From JADJQU01 sp035490315 (GTDB lineage Bacteria > Planctomycetota > UBA1135 > GCA-002686595), in the NCBI GenBank assembly GCA_035490315.1, contig DATHET010000029.1, positions 1-39,931 of the forward strand: 39,931 nt of DNA, read 5' to 3'. Positions 6,575-14,684 of this stretch are shown here, piece after piece. A program made the translations under genes and the position numbers. The stretch's first letter is position 1, and every line of letters begins with the position of its first letter. Under the pieces are notes generated by a model that was given only the letters and a program-made list of their open reading frames with translations, had not been told where the DNA came from and searched no databases.

Positions 6575-9500
6575 TCAACGCACCTTGAGCAGCGGCAGGT
6601 AGTAGCGGTAATAGACCTCGAGGCTCAGCACGCACAGCGCGCTGGTGTAGCTCTTGTCTCCGTCGTCGTCGCGCGCGTAGCGGGCGTAGACGTCGAGCGG
6701 CTTCCAGGAACCGTCGCGCGCTTGCGCCGGCAGGAGCGATTCCTGCAGCGCGGCATTCCAGCGCTGCCAGTCGTTGCCGCCCAACCGGAACATGGCCAGG
6801 GTGCCGTAGTACCAGAAGTAAGGATTGCCGCGGCCCAGGCGCACGAAGTCGTTCTCGCCGCTGTAGCGATACCCGTCGGGCGCGCGGTCGAGCACGTATT
6901 GGCGCGCGCTCGCGTGCTCCTCGTCGGCGATGTCCTCGCCGAGCAGCGCGAGCGCGAACAAGGCCGCCGGTGTCGACGCGGGCAGGGTCGGCCAGGCGGA
7001 ACCCAGCCGTTCCGGATCGTGGTTGTAGCGGTAGGCGCCGCCAAGCTCCTCGTCCTGCGCGTGGTCGAGGAACGATCGCGCCTGGTCGAAGGCGCTGTCG
7101 GGCACGGCGAGCCCCGAAAGGCGCGCCGATTCGAGGGCCATCACCTGCCAGGCGGTGATCGAGGTCCGCGGCCACTGGTCGTACTGCGATCCGTCCGCGA
7201 AGTAATAGCCCCATCCGCCGCGGTAGCGATCGTCGTCGCGCCGCGACTGCATCGCGAGCACGTGGGCGATCGCGCGCTCGAGCGCGGCGCGCAGTCGCGG
7301 CGCATGGGTCAGCGCGAAACTCTCGCCGATGGCGTAGGTCGCGATGCCGTGGTCGTAGGCCGAGGCCTGGCCGAAGTGCCCGCTCTCGGGATCCTGGACG
7401 CTGAGCAGGAACTCGAGGGCGCGCGCGACGACCTGCGAATGTTGCGTCGCCGAATCCGGTGTGTGCCCCGCGCCGAGGAAGGCCAGGGTGCACAGCGCCG
7501 TCTTGCCGATCGCGACGCGCCCGTACTTCTCGTCGAGCACCTCGAGGTTGCCCCAGGATCCGTTGGGATGCTGGATGCTGGCGAGGTACTTGAGCCCGCG
7601 CTCGACTGCGGCTTCGGTCTCTTCGCTGCCGCCGTAGAGCTTCAGGGCGCGCGCCTTCTCGGCGCCGCTGCGATTCTGGTACGGCGTCGAGTCCCAATCG
7701 GACTTCGCCGGCCGCGGTTGATCCTCGCGCGGAGGCTCTGGCGCGCGAGCGAGGCTGGGCGCATTCTCGGCGAGCGGCGCAGCGGCCTGCGCGGCGCGCG
7801 CCGTCTGTGCGCGCTCCGGCGCGGGCGAAGCTGGCGCGCCGGATCTTTCGGCGGCGGGAGCCTGGGCAAGCCCGGGCAGCCAGCCCGGTTCCGCGCTCGA
7901 TCCCGCCGGCGCGGCCGGTCGCGCGACGGAATCGGGAGCATCGGAGAGGGCGACCGGCCGCTCGGACCGGATCGGCCCGCGGTTGCCGAGCGCGTCCGGT
8001 GCGCGCGGCAATCCCAGCTCCGGCGGCGCGGCTCGCGAAGCCAGCGATTCGCCGCGCGGCTCGGACGCTGGACTCGGGCGCGAGCTTCCCTCGACGCCCG
8101 CGGCCCGCTGCGGTCCCGCGCTCGCGGGATTCGTCGCGCGCGGCGCCGATTGCGGTTCGAGCGAGCGCAGCCCGAGCGCGGGAGCCTGCTCGGCTCGACC
8201 CGCGACCTCCGCGGGGGAGGGCGGCGCGAGTGCAGCCAGGTCGGTGCCCCTCGAGACGGACGGCGCGTCCGGCGCGAAGTTGCTCGGCGCGCGCGGCGCG
8301 GGCCCGCTCGGCGCGATTTCCGACGCGCGGCGCGCCACGGATTCCGTCGCCGGGGAGCTGCTCGACTGGTTCGAGGGCTGATTCCGCGGCAGGTCCGCGC
8401 GTTGCGGCGCCGACTCCGCGGCCTCTTCCGTCGCGTCGGGCCTTTCTCCGACCGCGAGCTCGCCGAGCTCGAGCTTCGAGGCCGGCGCGGCCGCGCGGGC
8501 CGTCGACTCCAGGCCAGCGCGCGACGCGTCGCGCAGCTCGCTCAACTCGGAAGCCAGCGAGCGCGCAGCCGGCTGGGCGTCGCGCGCGCTGCTCGAGGGA
8601 GCGGACGAAGCCGCGGAGGGCGGCGCGGCGCGAGCCACGGAGCCCGAGCTCGGGCTCGCGGCTGGACTGCCGAGCGACCGTCGCTCGTCGGGCCGCGAGG
8701 GCATGCCCATCGAGCGCGAGGTGGCCGAGGGCGCGCCGTCGGCCAGGGATTCGATCTCGAGCGCGGGTGCCGGAGTCGCGCCCGTGGCTTCGGTGCTCGA
8801 CTCGCGCAGCGCGACGGCGCGCTCCGCCGCGGCCGCGGGCTCGACGGCCGACTCTTCGCGCTCGCGCCGCGCATGGGTCTCGGGCGCAACGCTGGCGACG
8901 GAAGCCGCCGAGGGCTCGGGCTCGCTGGCTGGCGCGCGCAATTCCAGTCGCTCGGGAGCCGCGCTCGACGCGGGCTCGCTCGCGGCTACGGGCAGTGACA
9001 TCTCGGGCGCAGGCTCGGCCGCGCTCGCCGGTGCGGGCTCCGGCGCCGGAGCGCTGGCCGCGACCGGCTCGGATTCCCGCGCTGGCGCTGGCGTGCGCTC
9101 CTCGAGCCGGATGTGCAGCGGAGCGTGGCTCGGCTCGGGCGCCTGGTCCGTCGCGGGCAGCCACAGATCGTGGAACCACCACAGGAGCAGCAGGTGCGCG
9201 ATCACCGACAGGAGCAGGCACTTGTAGATGCGATCGAGCTCGGGGAAGCGCTGCACGAGCAGCGCCAGGGCCGCGAGGGCCAGCAATCCGGCCAGGGCCA
9301 GCCATTCCATCCAGGTGATCGCACGCGGCGGCGAGCGGAACAGCTCGATCGCGGGCGCGCTCAGCAGGATCGGATTCTCCCCCGCCTCGCTGCGCAAGAA
9401 GCTCAAGGCCAGCTGATCCGAGGTCGCGAGCGGCGAGCGCTCGTCCTCGGCCGAGTTGAGCTGGGTCAAGGCATGCGGCGACGCGAAGGCCGCGCCGAAA

Positions 9501-10246
9501 CGCGCGGCGCGGTACAGATCGAAACCGCCCTGGCCGCCGCCGCGCGAGCTGGAGAAGACCAGCGCGCGATCGTCCTGGGTGAACGCGGGCTCGCGCTCGT
9601 CCGCGGCCGAGCACAAACGGTCGAGCCTAGTCGTGACCGCGCCTTCGGCGACTTCGAGCGGAGACGAATACAGATCCCAACTGCCTTCGCGGTCGGACGC
9701 GAACACCACGCTCGCGGAATCGAGGCAGGGCGCGGGATCGAGCTCTTCGCCAGGAGTGTTCGCGGGGCCGGGGACCAGCTCGGGCGCCGCGGCGATTCCA
9801 TCCGCGAATTGAGCGCGCCACAGATCGTGACCGCCGACTCCGCCTTCGCGATCGGAGCTGAAATACAGCCACTCGCCGCCGAAAGCCGGCGCGCACTCAT
9901 CGGCTGCGCTGCACAGGGCTTCGAGCGGCGCGAAGCTCTCGACTCGCCCTTCGCTGACCTCGCCGACGAAGAGATCGTGTCCGCCGCTCTCGTCCTTTCC
10001 CGCGAAGACCAGCCAGCGACCGTCGCTCGAAAGCGCCGCGCGCGAATCCAGCTGCGGCGGCTCGCCGGAAAACGCCGGCGCGGGCGCGCCCCAGCTCGCG
10101 ATGCGCAGCGAAACGTCGGCATCGACGGCGCGACGGCCATCGGACCAGCCGCCCTCCGTGCCCGGTCCGAGCCACAGCCAGAAGGCGAAACCGATTGCGC
10201 CGAGCAGCGCCAGACTTGCGACGATGCGCGGGCTGGGACTTTTCAT
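6575..10246 (-). CDS. TolB-like propeller / TonB-like transducer / alpha-alpha toroid fusion protein
   Basis: 1223 residues. TM1 (about 8-28) is followed by a propeller with four or five PD40 repeats (LYFSSDREGGVGGHDLW, VVFASDREGSWDLY, LVFSSSRGGGQGGFDLY) as in the TolB C-terminal half. TM2 (about 312-331) leads into a short loop (QRFPELDRIYK), then TM3 (about 342-362) with S347-V-I-A-H351, the SxxxH pattern of the TonB membrane helix that meets ExbB/ExbD. About 500 residues of Ala/Pro/Ser/Glu-rich linker follow. Residues 870-1223 are a prenyltransferase/squalene-cyclase-type alpha/alpha toroid (HPNGSWG, GGWGYYFADGSQYDQW, ARDGSWKPLD) without the DxDD of hopene cyclases, so catalysis as a cyclase is unlikely. 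The predicted topology puts the propeller, linker and toroid outside the inner membrane. The start lies 3 bases after exbD's stop, so the genes are coupled. I infer a Tol/TonB-type energy transducer with TolA- and TolB-like parts in one chain. Confidence 0.85.
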   Translation of the reverse strand: MKSPSPRIVASLALLGAIGFAFWLWLGPGTEGGWSDGRRAVDADVSLRIASWGAPAPAFSGEPPQLDSRAALSSDGRWLVFAGKDESGGHDLFVGEVSEGRVESFAPLEALCSAADECAPAFGGEWLYFSSDREGGVGGHDLWRAQFADGIAAAPELVPGPANTPGEELDPAPCLDSASVVFASDREGSWDLYSSPLEVAEGAVTTRLDRLCSAADEREPAFTQDDRALVFSSSRGGGQGGFDLYRAARFGAAFASPHALTQLNSAEDERSPLATSDQLALSFLRSEAGENPILLSAPAIELFRSPPRAITWMEWLALAGLLALAALALLVQRFPELDRIYKCLLLSVIAHLLLLWWFHDLWLPATDQAPEPSHAPLHIRLEERTPAPARESEPVAASAPAPEPAPASAAEPAPEMSLPVAASEPASSAAPERLELRAPASEPEPSAASVASVAPETHARREREESAVEPAAAAERAVALRESSTEATGATPAPALEIESLADGAPSATSRSMGMPSRPDERRSLGSPAASPSSGSVARAAPPSAASSAPSSSARDAQPAARSLASELSELRDASRAGLESTARAAAPASKLELGELAVGERPDATEEAAESAPQRADLPRNQPSNQSSSSPATESVARRASEIAPSGPAPRAPSNFAPDAPSVSRGTDLAALAPPSPAEVAGRAEQAPALGLRSLEPQSAPRATNPASAGPQRAAGVEGSSRPSPASEPRGESLASRAAPPELGLPRAPDALGNRGPIRSERPVALSDAPDSVARPAAPAGSSAEPGWLPGLAQAPAAERSGAPASPAPERAQTARAAQAAAPLAENAPSLARAPEPPREDQPRPAKSDWDSTPYQNRSGAEKARALKLYGGSEETEAAVERGLKYLASIQHPNGSWGNLEVLDEKYGRVAIGKTALCTLAFLGAGHTPDSATQHSQVVARALEFLLSVQDPESGHFGQASAYDHGIATYAIGESFALTHAPRLRAALERAIAHVLAMQSRRDDDRYRGGWGYYFADGSQYDQWPRTSITAWQVMALESARLSGLAVPDSAFDQARSFLDHAQDEELGGAYRYNHDPERLGSAWPTLPASTPAALFALALLGEDIADEEHASARQYVLDRAPDGYRYSGENDFVRLGRGNPYFWYYGTLAMFRLGGNDWQRWNAALQESLLPAQARDGSWKPLDVYARYARDDDGDKSYTSALCVLSLEVYYRYYLPLLKVR

Positions 10247-10249
10247 GGG

Positions 10250-10657
10250 TCAGTCGCGCGTCCCCAGCGCCAGGTTCGAGAGTCCGGCGACGCCGCAGGC
10301 GTCCATGACGGCGACGATGCGCTCGTGGCTCGCCAGGCGATCCCCGCGGATCGTGATCTGGGTCGAGCGACTCCTGCCGGCAGCTTGCGCCAGCTCGTGA
10401 TTCAGCTCCGCCGCGCTGACCGGATGGCCCGCGAGCGAGACGCGCCCGTCGCGGAACACGTTGATCACCAGCTCCTGCGGCGCTCCGCCCGGAGCGGCGC
10501 CGGATTGCGCCGTGGGCAGGTCGACGTTCAGCTCCTTTTCCTCGCTGGTGTAGGTCGTCGAGACCATGAAGAAGATCAAAAGCTGGAACACGACGTCGAT
10601 CATCGGCGCCATGGAGAACTCCGGCTCGGCTTCGTTGTCCTCGTCGCGAACTCTCAC
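10250..10657 (-). CDS. exbD: Biopolymer transport protein ExbD/TolR
   Basis: 135 residues from a GTG at 10657 (MRVRDEDNEAEPEFSMAPMI). The single membrane helix (MAPMIDVVFQLLIFFMVSTT) contains the conserved Asp of the family's proton path (APMIDV). The periplasmic part ends with the usual ExbD fold (ITIRGDRLASHERIVAVMDA). Length fits the family (130-145). GTG overlaps the stop of exbB in the sequence GTGA (10654-10657), so the two are translationally coupled. A longer ORF reading upstream merely overlaps exbB in another frame and is ignored. ExbD and ExbB together form the proton-driven stator that energises TonB- or TolA-like partners; here the partner is almost certainly the downstream fusion protein. 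Confidence 0.95.
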   Translation of the reverse strand: MRVRDEDNEAEPEFSMAPMIDVVFQLLIFFMVSTTYTSEEKELNVDLPTAQSGAAPGGAPQELVINVFRDGRVSLAGHPVSAAELNHELAQAAGRSRSTQITIRGDRLASHERIVAVMDACGVAGLSNLALGTRD

Positions 10658-11325
10658 GACTGGACTCCTTGGACCGGAAGGCCGCGATCGAGCTCGAGGT
10701 ACAGGGCCTCGGTGCGGCGCGCGAAGCGCTCGATGCGCGCGCGCAACCAGGTGTAGACGATCACGGTCGGAATCGCGATCGCGAGCCCCGCCGCGGTGGT
10801 CACCAGGGCCTGGTACACGCCGACCGCGAGCATGCCGGGCTTGCCGAGACCGCCGCTGAGCGCGATGGTCGCGAAGGCGATGATCATCCCCCACACCGTG
10901 CCGAGCAGGCCGAGCAGCGGCGCGACCAGATAGATCAAGTGCAAGGGGCGCAGCTGGGCCTGCAGCTTGCGCACTTCGAGCGTCGCCACGTCCTCGACGC
11001 GCTTCTCGCGCTCGTCGCGCCGAGCCTGGGTGTTCTCGAGGGCCGTGCGCATCACGCGCGACAACGGCGTGCGCGTCGCGTCGCAGAGCACGATCCCCTG
11101 CGAAGGCCCGCCGGATTGCACGGCCGCGACCAGGGTGCGCCCGAAAGTCTCCGATCCCAGCGCCGAGGCGCGGGTGCGCAGCGTGCGCTCGACGGCGTAG
11201 GCGAGGGCGACCACGGAGCAGATCGCGAGCGGGTACATCAGGGGACCGCCGCTCTGGGTCAATTCCCACAGCGAGGGCATGGTGCTGGTCTGTGCGGCGG
11301 TCGTGGCGAGGGCGGGAGCGATCAT
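10654..11325 (-). CDS. exbB: MotA/TolQ/ExbB proton channel protein
   Basis: 223 residues from ATG 11325, chosen because AGGAGA lies 9 nt upstream; the longer reading MPPSRGLCCQEIS... has no ribosome site. The first helix (LMYPLAICSVVALAYAVERTL), a basic cytoplasmic region (RRDEREKRVEDVATLEVRKL), and the two family helices (HLIYLVAPLLGLLGTVWGMIIAF and the later helix TAAGLAIAIPTVIVYTWL) follow the standard TolQ/ExbB layout, including the GLLGTVWGMI and TTAAGLAIAIP motifs. It forms the pentameric inner-membrane channel around an ExbD dimer. The gene lies 88 bases after the TPR gene and overlaps exbD by 4 bases. Confidence 0.95.
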   Translation of the reverse strand: MIAPALATTAAQTSTMPSLWELTQSGGPLMYPLAICSVVALAYAVERTLRTRASALGSETFGRTLVAAVQSGGPSQGIVLCDATRTPLSRVMRTALENTQARRDEREKRVEDVATLEVRKLQAQLRPLHLIYLVAPLLGLLGTVWGMIIAFATIALSGGLGKPGMLAVGVYQALVTTAAGLAIAIPTVIVYTWLRARIERFARRTEALYLELDRGLPVQGVQS

Positions 11326-11413
11326 TGCGGAAATCTCCTGGCAGCAGAGGCCGCGCGAAGGCGGCACGGAAGGTGTTGTTTGCGGGTGGGACTCGATTCG
11401 AGGCCGTGGACCA

Positions 11414-14400
11414 TCAGCGCTGTTCCAGCGCGCTCAAGCGTTCGCGCGCTCGAGCCGCGAGCTTCGATTTCGGCGCCTTGGCGATGACTTCGCGGTAGCT
11501 CGCCGCGGCCTTCTGCGGCTCGCCGCTCTGCTCGAGGGCGCGGCCCGCGCCCCAGTTGGCCTGGGCAGCGAGCTCGACGTCGGAGTAGAGCACCGAAATT
11601 TTCAGGAAAGAGGACAGGGCAGCCTGGGTGTTGCCTGCTTCGAGATCGAGCTCGCCCAGACCCAGGCGCGCTAGCGCGCCGAGCATGCCCTTGTCGGCAT
11701 TCGCGATCGCCTCGAAGCCGGCGCGCGCCGCGGCGGCGTCCTTGCGCTCGGCCTGAGCGCGCGCGCGCCACAGTTGCGCTTCGAGCAGGTTCTCGAACTT
11801 CGGGAAGTCCTGCGCGAGTTGTTGGAGCTCGCGCTCGCCGTCGCGCCAGCGACCGGCCTGGCAGTGCAAGAGGCCGGCGCGGAAAAGCACCTTGGGCGCA
11901 AGCTCCGCCGACAGCTCGGACTTCGAGAGGACTTCGAACTGCGCCAGCGATTTCTCGAGCTCGCCCGCGCGGTAATTCGCCTCGGCTTCGAGGAATTGCG
12001 CCGGGACGCGCAAGCTGGATTCCGGGAAGCGCTGCGCGAAGCGCGCGAGCTCGCCCGCCGCGCCGCGCGCGTCGCCGGCGGACAGGCGCCAGAACCCGAG
12101 CTGGTACACGGCGCGATCGGCGCGCGCGCCCTTTTCGTCGCGGGCGAGGGCGCGCAGGATCTGCTGGCCGCGCTGATCGCCGTCGTCGGCTCCGCAGGCT
12201 TCGCCGATCGTGCAGGCGGCTTCGCGCACGGCAACGGAATCCGCCGATCCACGCCAGGCGCGATCGAGGAATTGCAGCGCCTGGTCGCGCTGACCTTGAT
12301 CCAAGGCCAGCAGCGCGCGCTCCGCGTCGATCTCGGCGGCGACCACAGGAGTCTTCGCGGACTTCGCGCATTGCGCGAGCAGCTGCGCGCGGTCGGAGGC
12401 GTGGTCCACGCCCTCCATCGCGCCAAGCAGCACTCGCGCCGCGGACCAGACTCGGGTGTCGTTGTCGCTGCGCGCCTGCAGCGCGCGGAAATCCGCGAAG
12501 GCCGTGTCGAGCGAGCCGGCGCGGACGTTCGACCACACGCCGAGCTCGAGCGCGGCGACCGCGAGCTCCGCGCGGATGCCGTCGGACCCGGCCGCGGCCT
12601 GGCGCGCGAGGGGCTCGAGCGTGGCGCAGGCTTTCTTGTACTGCTCCTGGCTGAACTGGCACCAGGCCAGGCCGTAGCAGCTCGACTGAGCCAGCTCCGC
12701 CGAGGGATTTCCTTCGAGCACCGCCTGGTAGTGACCGGCGGCCTCGTCGAAGGATCCCGCTTTCGACAGGCGCTCCGCGAGCTCGAAGTGCGCGTCGTTC
12801 GCGACGCCCTTGGCGCCCGGTCCTTTCAGCGCGGCTTCGAGGCGCGCCACGGCTTCGGGGCCGTCCGCGAGTCGAGCGCTGGCGACCAGGGCTTCCGCGC
12901 GTCGCTCGCCCTTCGCGAAGCGCTCGAGGTAGCGTTCGTAAGCCGAGCGCGCGCCGCGCAGATCGCCCGCGTCCTCGGCGGCGCGACCCGCCATGTAGGC
13001 GGCCTCGTCGGCTTGCGGGCCGTCCTTGAAGCTGCGCGCCAGCTCCGCGAACATCGCCGCGGCCGGGCCAGGCTGCTTGCGCAGGTAGCGGCACCAGGCG
13101 GCGCGCAGCCGCGTCTTGTCGCGGCGCGCGAGGTCCTTGTCCGATTCGGCCGCGGACAGGAAAGCCTGCTCCGCGTTTTCGTGCTGGCCCAGCGCGAACA
13201 TCCCTTCCGCTGCGGCGAGCAGGGCTTCGATGCGGTACGGCGAGCGTGGATTGCGCTCGAGCAGCTTGCGCGCGAGACGCACCGCTTCCTCGGGATGCTT
13301 GGACTCGAGGCTGGCCACCGCGCCCGCCTGCAAGGCGTAATCGGAATCGGCGGCTTCGTAAGCCGCGCGCGCTTCGTCGGGCCGACCGGCGGCGGTCAAC
13401 AGATCGGCGCGCAGCGTCGTCCAGCGCGCGGCAAGCGCCGGATCTTTTTCGTCCTTGCTCGCGCGCGATGCGAGTGCGAGAGCTCCCGCGGAATCCCCGC
13501 TCGCGAGCAAGGCTTTCGCGCGCCAGAAAGCGCCCTCGCCGCGATCACCGACGATTTTCGGATCGAGAGCCGCGAGCGCTCCCTGGGGATCGCCCGCCGC
13601 CAACCGCTCGACGCCGCATTGCAGGCGCGCCTCGGCGACGAAACGCGATTGCGGGAAACGCTCGGCGAGCGTCGCGAAGGCTTTCGCGGCTTCGGCGTGG
13701 CGGCCAAGGCTCGCCTGCGCGAAGGCTGCACCGCGCAGCGCGGCATCGGCGAAGGAGCCCTCGCCGACTTTCGCATAACTTTGCAGCGCGGCTTCCGACT
13801 GGCCGAGCTCGAGCTGGGCCTCCGCGCGCAAGAACTGGACTTCCCCCGCGCGCGCATGCCGCGAGAAATTCGACAGGAATTGCTTGGAGCGCTCGACGAC
13901 CGCCGCGAAGTCGCGCGTCTTGAACGCGCACCAGCACAGGCCGCAGGCGGCATCGGGCGCGTACTCGCTCTTCGGCGCGTGCTCGAGCACCAGCGCGAAG
14001 GCGCGCTCGGCGTCGGGGATGCGGCCCGCGGCGAGCAGGGCGTCGGCGTGCAGAGCGCGCGCGGGAAGCGCCAGGTATTCCTTGCCGAGCTCGAGCGTGC
14101 GCTCCAGGGCCGCGACCGCTTCCGCAGGGCGCCCGAGATCCAGCTCGCACTGGCTCAAGCGGAACAGGGCTTCGGACTCGAACTCGAATCCGCGCTGCTT
14201 GCACAGCGGACGCAAGAGGTCCGCGGCCTTCTCGGTGTGCTTCTGCTCGAACAGCGCGCAAGCCAGGCGGTAGCGCGCTTCGTTGGCGCGCGGATGATCG
14301 GGATGCTCGCGCAGGAAACTCTGCGCCTCGCGCTCGAGCTCGGCCGGCATGCCCTTCGACGCCAGGCCGGTCAGATAGCGCAGCTGCTCGTCGGCGTCGC

Positions 14401-14449
14401 CCTGGAAGAAGGCAAGTGCGGCCAGCGTCAGGGACAGAAAAGCGCGCAT
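11414..14449 (-). CDS. Large exported TPR-repeat protein
   Basis: 1011 residues from ATG 14449 (GAGG about 9 nt upstream). A Sec signal (MRAFLSLTLAALAFFQG) is followed almost entirely by Ala/Leu/Glu-rich helical repeats of tetratricopeptide type: EARYRLACALFEQKHTEKA, EGMFALGQHENAEQAFLSA, HFELAERLSKAGSFDEAAGHY, AQANWGAGRALEQSGEPQKA. I estimate more than twenty repeats. It should be a periplasmic scaffold. Its position as first gene of the operon with exbB, exbD and the propeller-toroid fusion parallels CpoB/YbgF, the TPR protein of the Tol-Pal operon, though it is about four times longer. The long antisense ORFs over this gene are shadows produced by the high GC content. Confidence 0.88.
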   Translation of the reverse strand: MRAFLSLTLAALAFFQGDADEQLRYLTGLASKGMPAELEREAQSFLREHPDHPRANEARYRLACALFEQKHTEKAADLLRPLCKQRGFEFESEALFRLSQCELDLGRPAEAVAALERTLELGKEYLALPARALHADALLAAGRIPDAERAFALVLEHAPKSEYAPDAACGLCWCAFKTRDFAAVVERSKQFLSNFSRHARAGEVQFLRAEAQLELGQSEAALQSYAKVGEGSFADAALRGAAFAQASLGRHAEAAKAFATLAERFPQSRFVAEARLQCGVERLAAGDPQGALAALDPKIVGDRGEGAFWRAKALLASGDSAGALALASRASKDEKDPALAARWTTLRADLLTAAGRPDEARAAYEAADSDYALQAGAVASLESKHPEEAVRLARKLLERNPRSPYRIEALLAAAEGMFALGQHENAEQAFLSAAESDKDLARRDKTRLRAAWCRYLRKQPGPAAAMFAELARSFKDGPQADEAAYMAGRAAEDAGDLRGARSAYERYLERFAKGERRAEALVASARLADGPEAVARLEAALKGPGAKGVANDAHFELAERLSKAGSFDEAAGHYQAVLEGNPSAELAQSSCYGLAWCQFSQEQYKKACATLEPLARQAAAGSDGIRAELAVAALELGVWSNVRAGSLDTAFADFRALQARSDNDTRVWSAARVLLGAMEGVDHASDRAQLLAQCAKSAKTPVVAAEIDAERALLALDQGQRDQALQFLDRAWRGSADSVAVREAACTIGEACGADDGDQRGQQILRALARDEKGARADRAVYQLGFWRLSAGDARGAAGELARFAQRFPESSLRVPAQFLEAEANYRAGELEKSLAQFEVLSKSELSAELAPKVLFRAGLLHCQAGRWRDGERELQQLAQDFPKFENLLEAQLWRARAQAERKDAAAARAGFEAIANADKGMLGALARLGLGELDLEAGNTQAALSSFLKISVLYSDVELAAQANWGAGRALEQSGEPQKAAASYREVIAKAPKSKLAARARERLSALEQR

Positions 14450-14519
14450 GGTGGAGCCTCGAGAACCGTGTGGTTTTTCGTCGTTCGAATCGAAACGCGG
14501 GAGCGCGCCGTCGCCTCGA

Positions 14520-14547
14520 ACTACCGCGGTAGTCTTACCCCGGTAGT
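14520..14547. promoter_or_regulatory. Tandem palindromic sites, candidate operator
   Basis: ACTACCGCGGTAGT at 14520-14533 is a perfect 14-bp palindrome. Two bases later, TTACCCCGGTAGT (14535-14547) repeats it imperfectly, with centres 14 bp apart. The pair lies in the 235-bp gap between the divergent TPR operon (start 14449) and the amidohydrolase gene (start 14685), where promoters for both must be. This looks like a binding site for a dimeric repressor or activator acting on one or both promoters. No regulator gene is adjacent and no clear -35/-10 boxes were found. Confidence 0.4.
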
Positions 14548-14684
14548 AGAGGGGCGCACAAGGGTCCAGGAAGGTACACCTGTGTAAGTCTTCTTGCTCG
14601 CCGGAGCGGCGGACCGAGCGCTCGATCGCGATGGATCGCAGCGAGCGCTTCCCGCGCCGCGAGCGCAGCGCCAGAATCCTCGCG

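Noticed and set aside
6575..7640. Functional squalene-hopene or terpene cyclase
   Set aside because: The toroid fold is there but no DxDD or DDxxD motif is seen, and it is fused to an Exb-type transducer.
11774..14587. 937-codon plus-strand open frame
   Set aside because: Antisense shadow of the TPR gene, caused by high GC at third positions; no signal peptide or motif.
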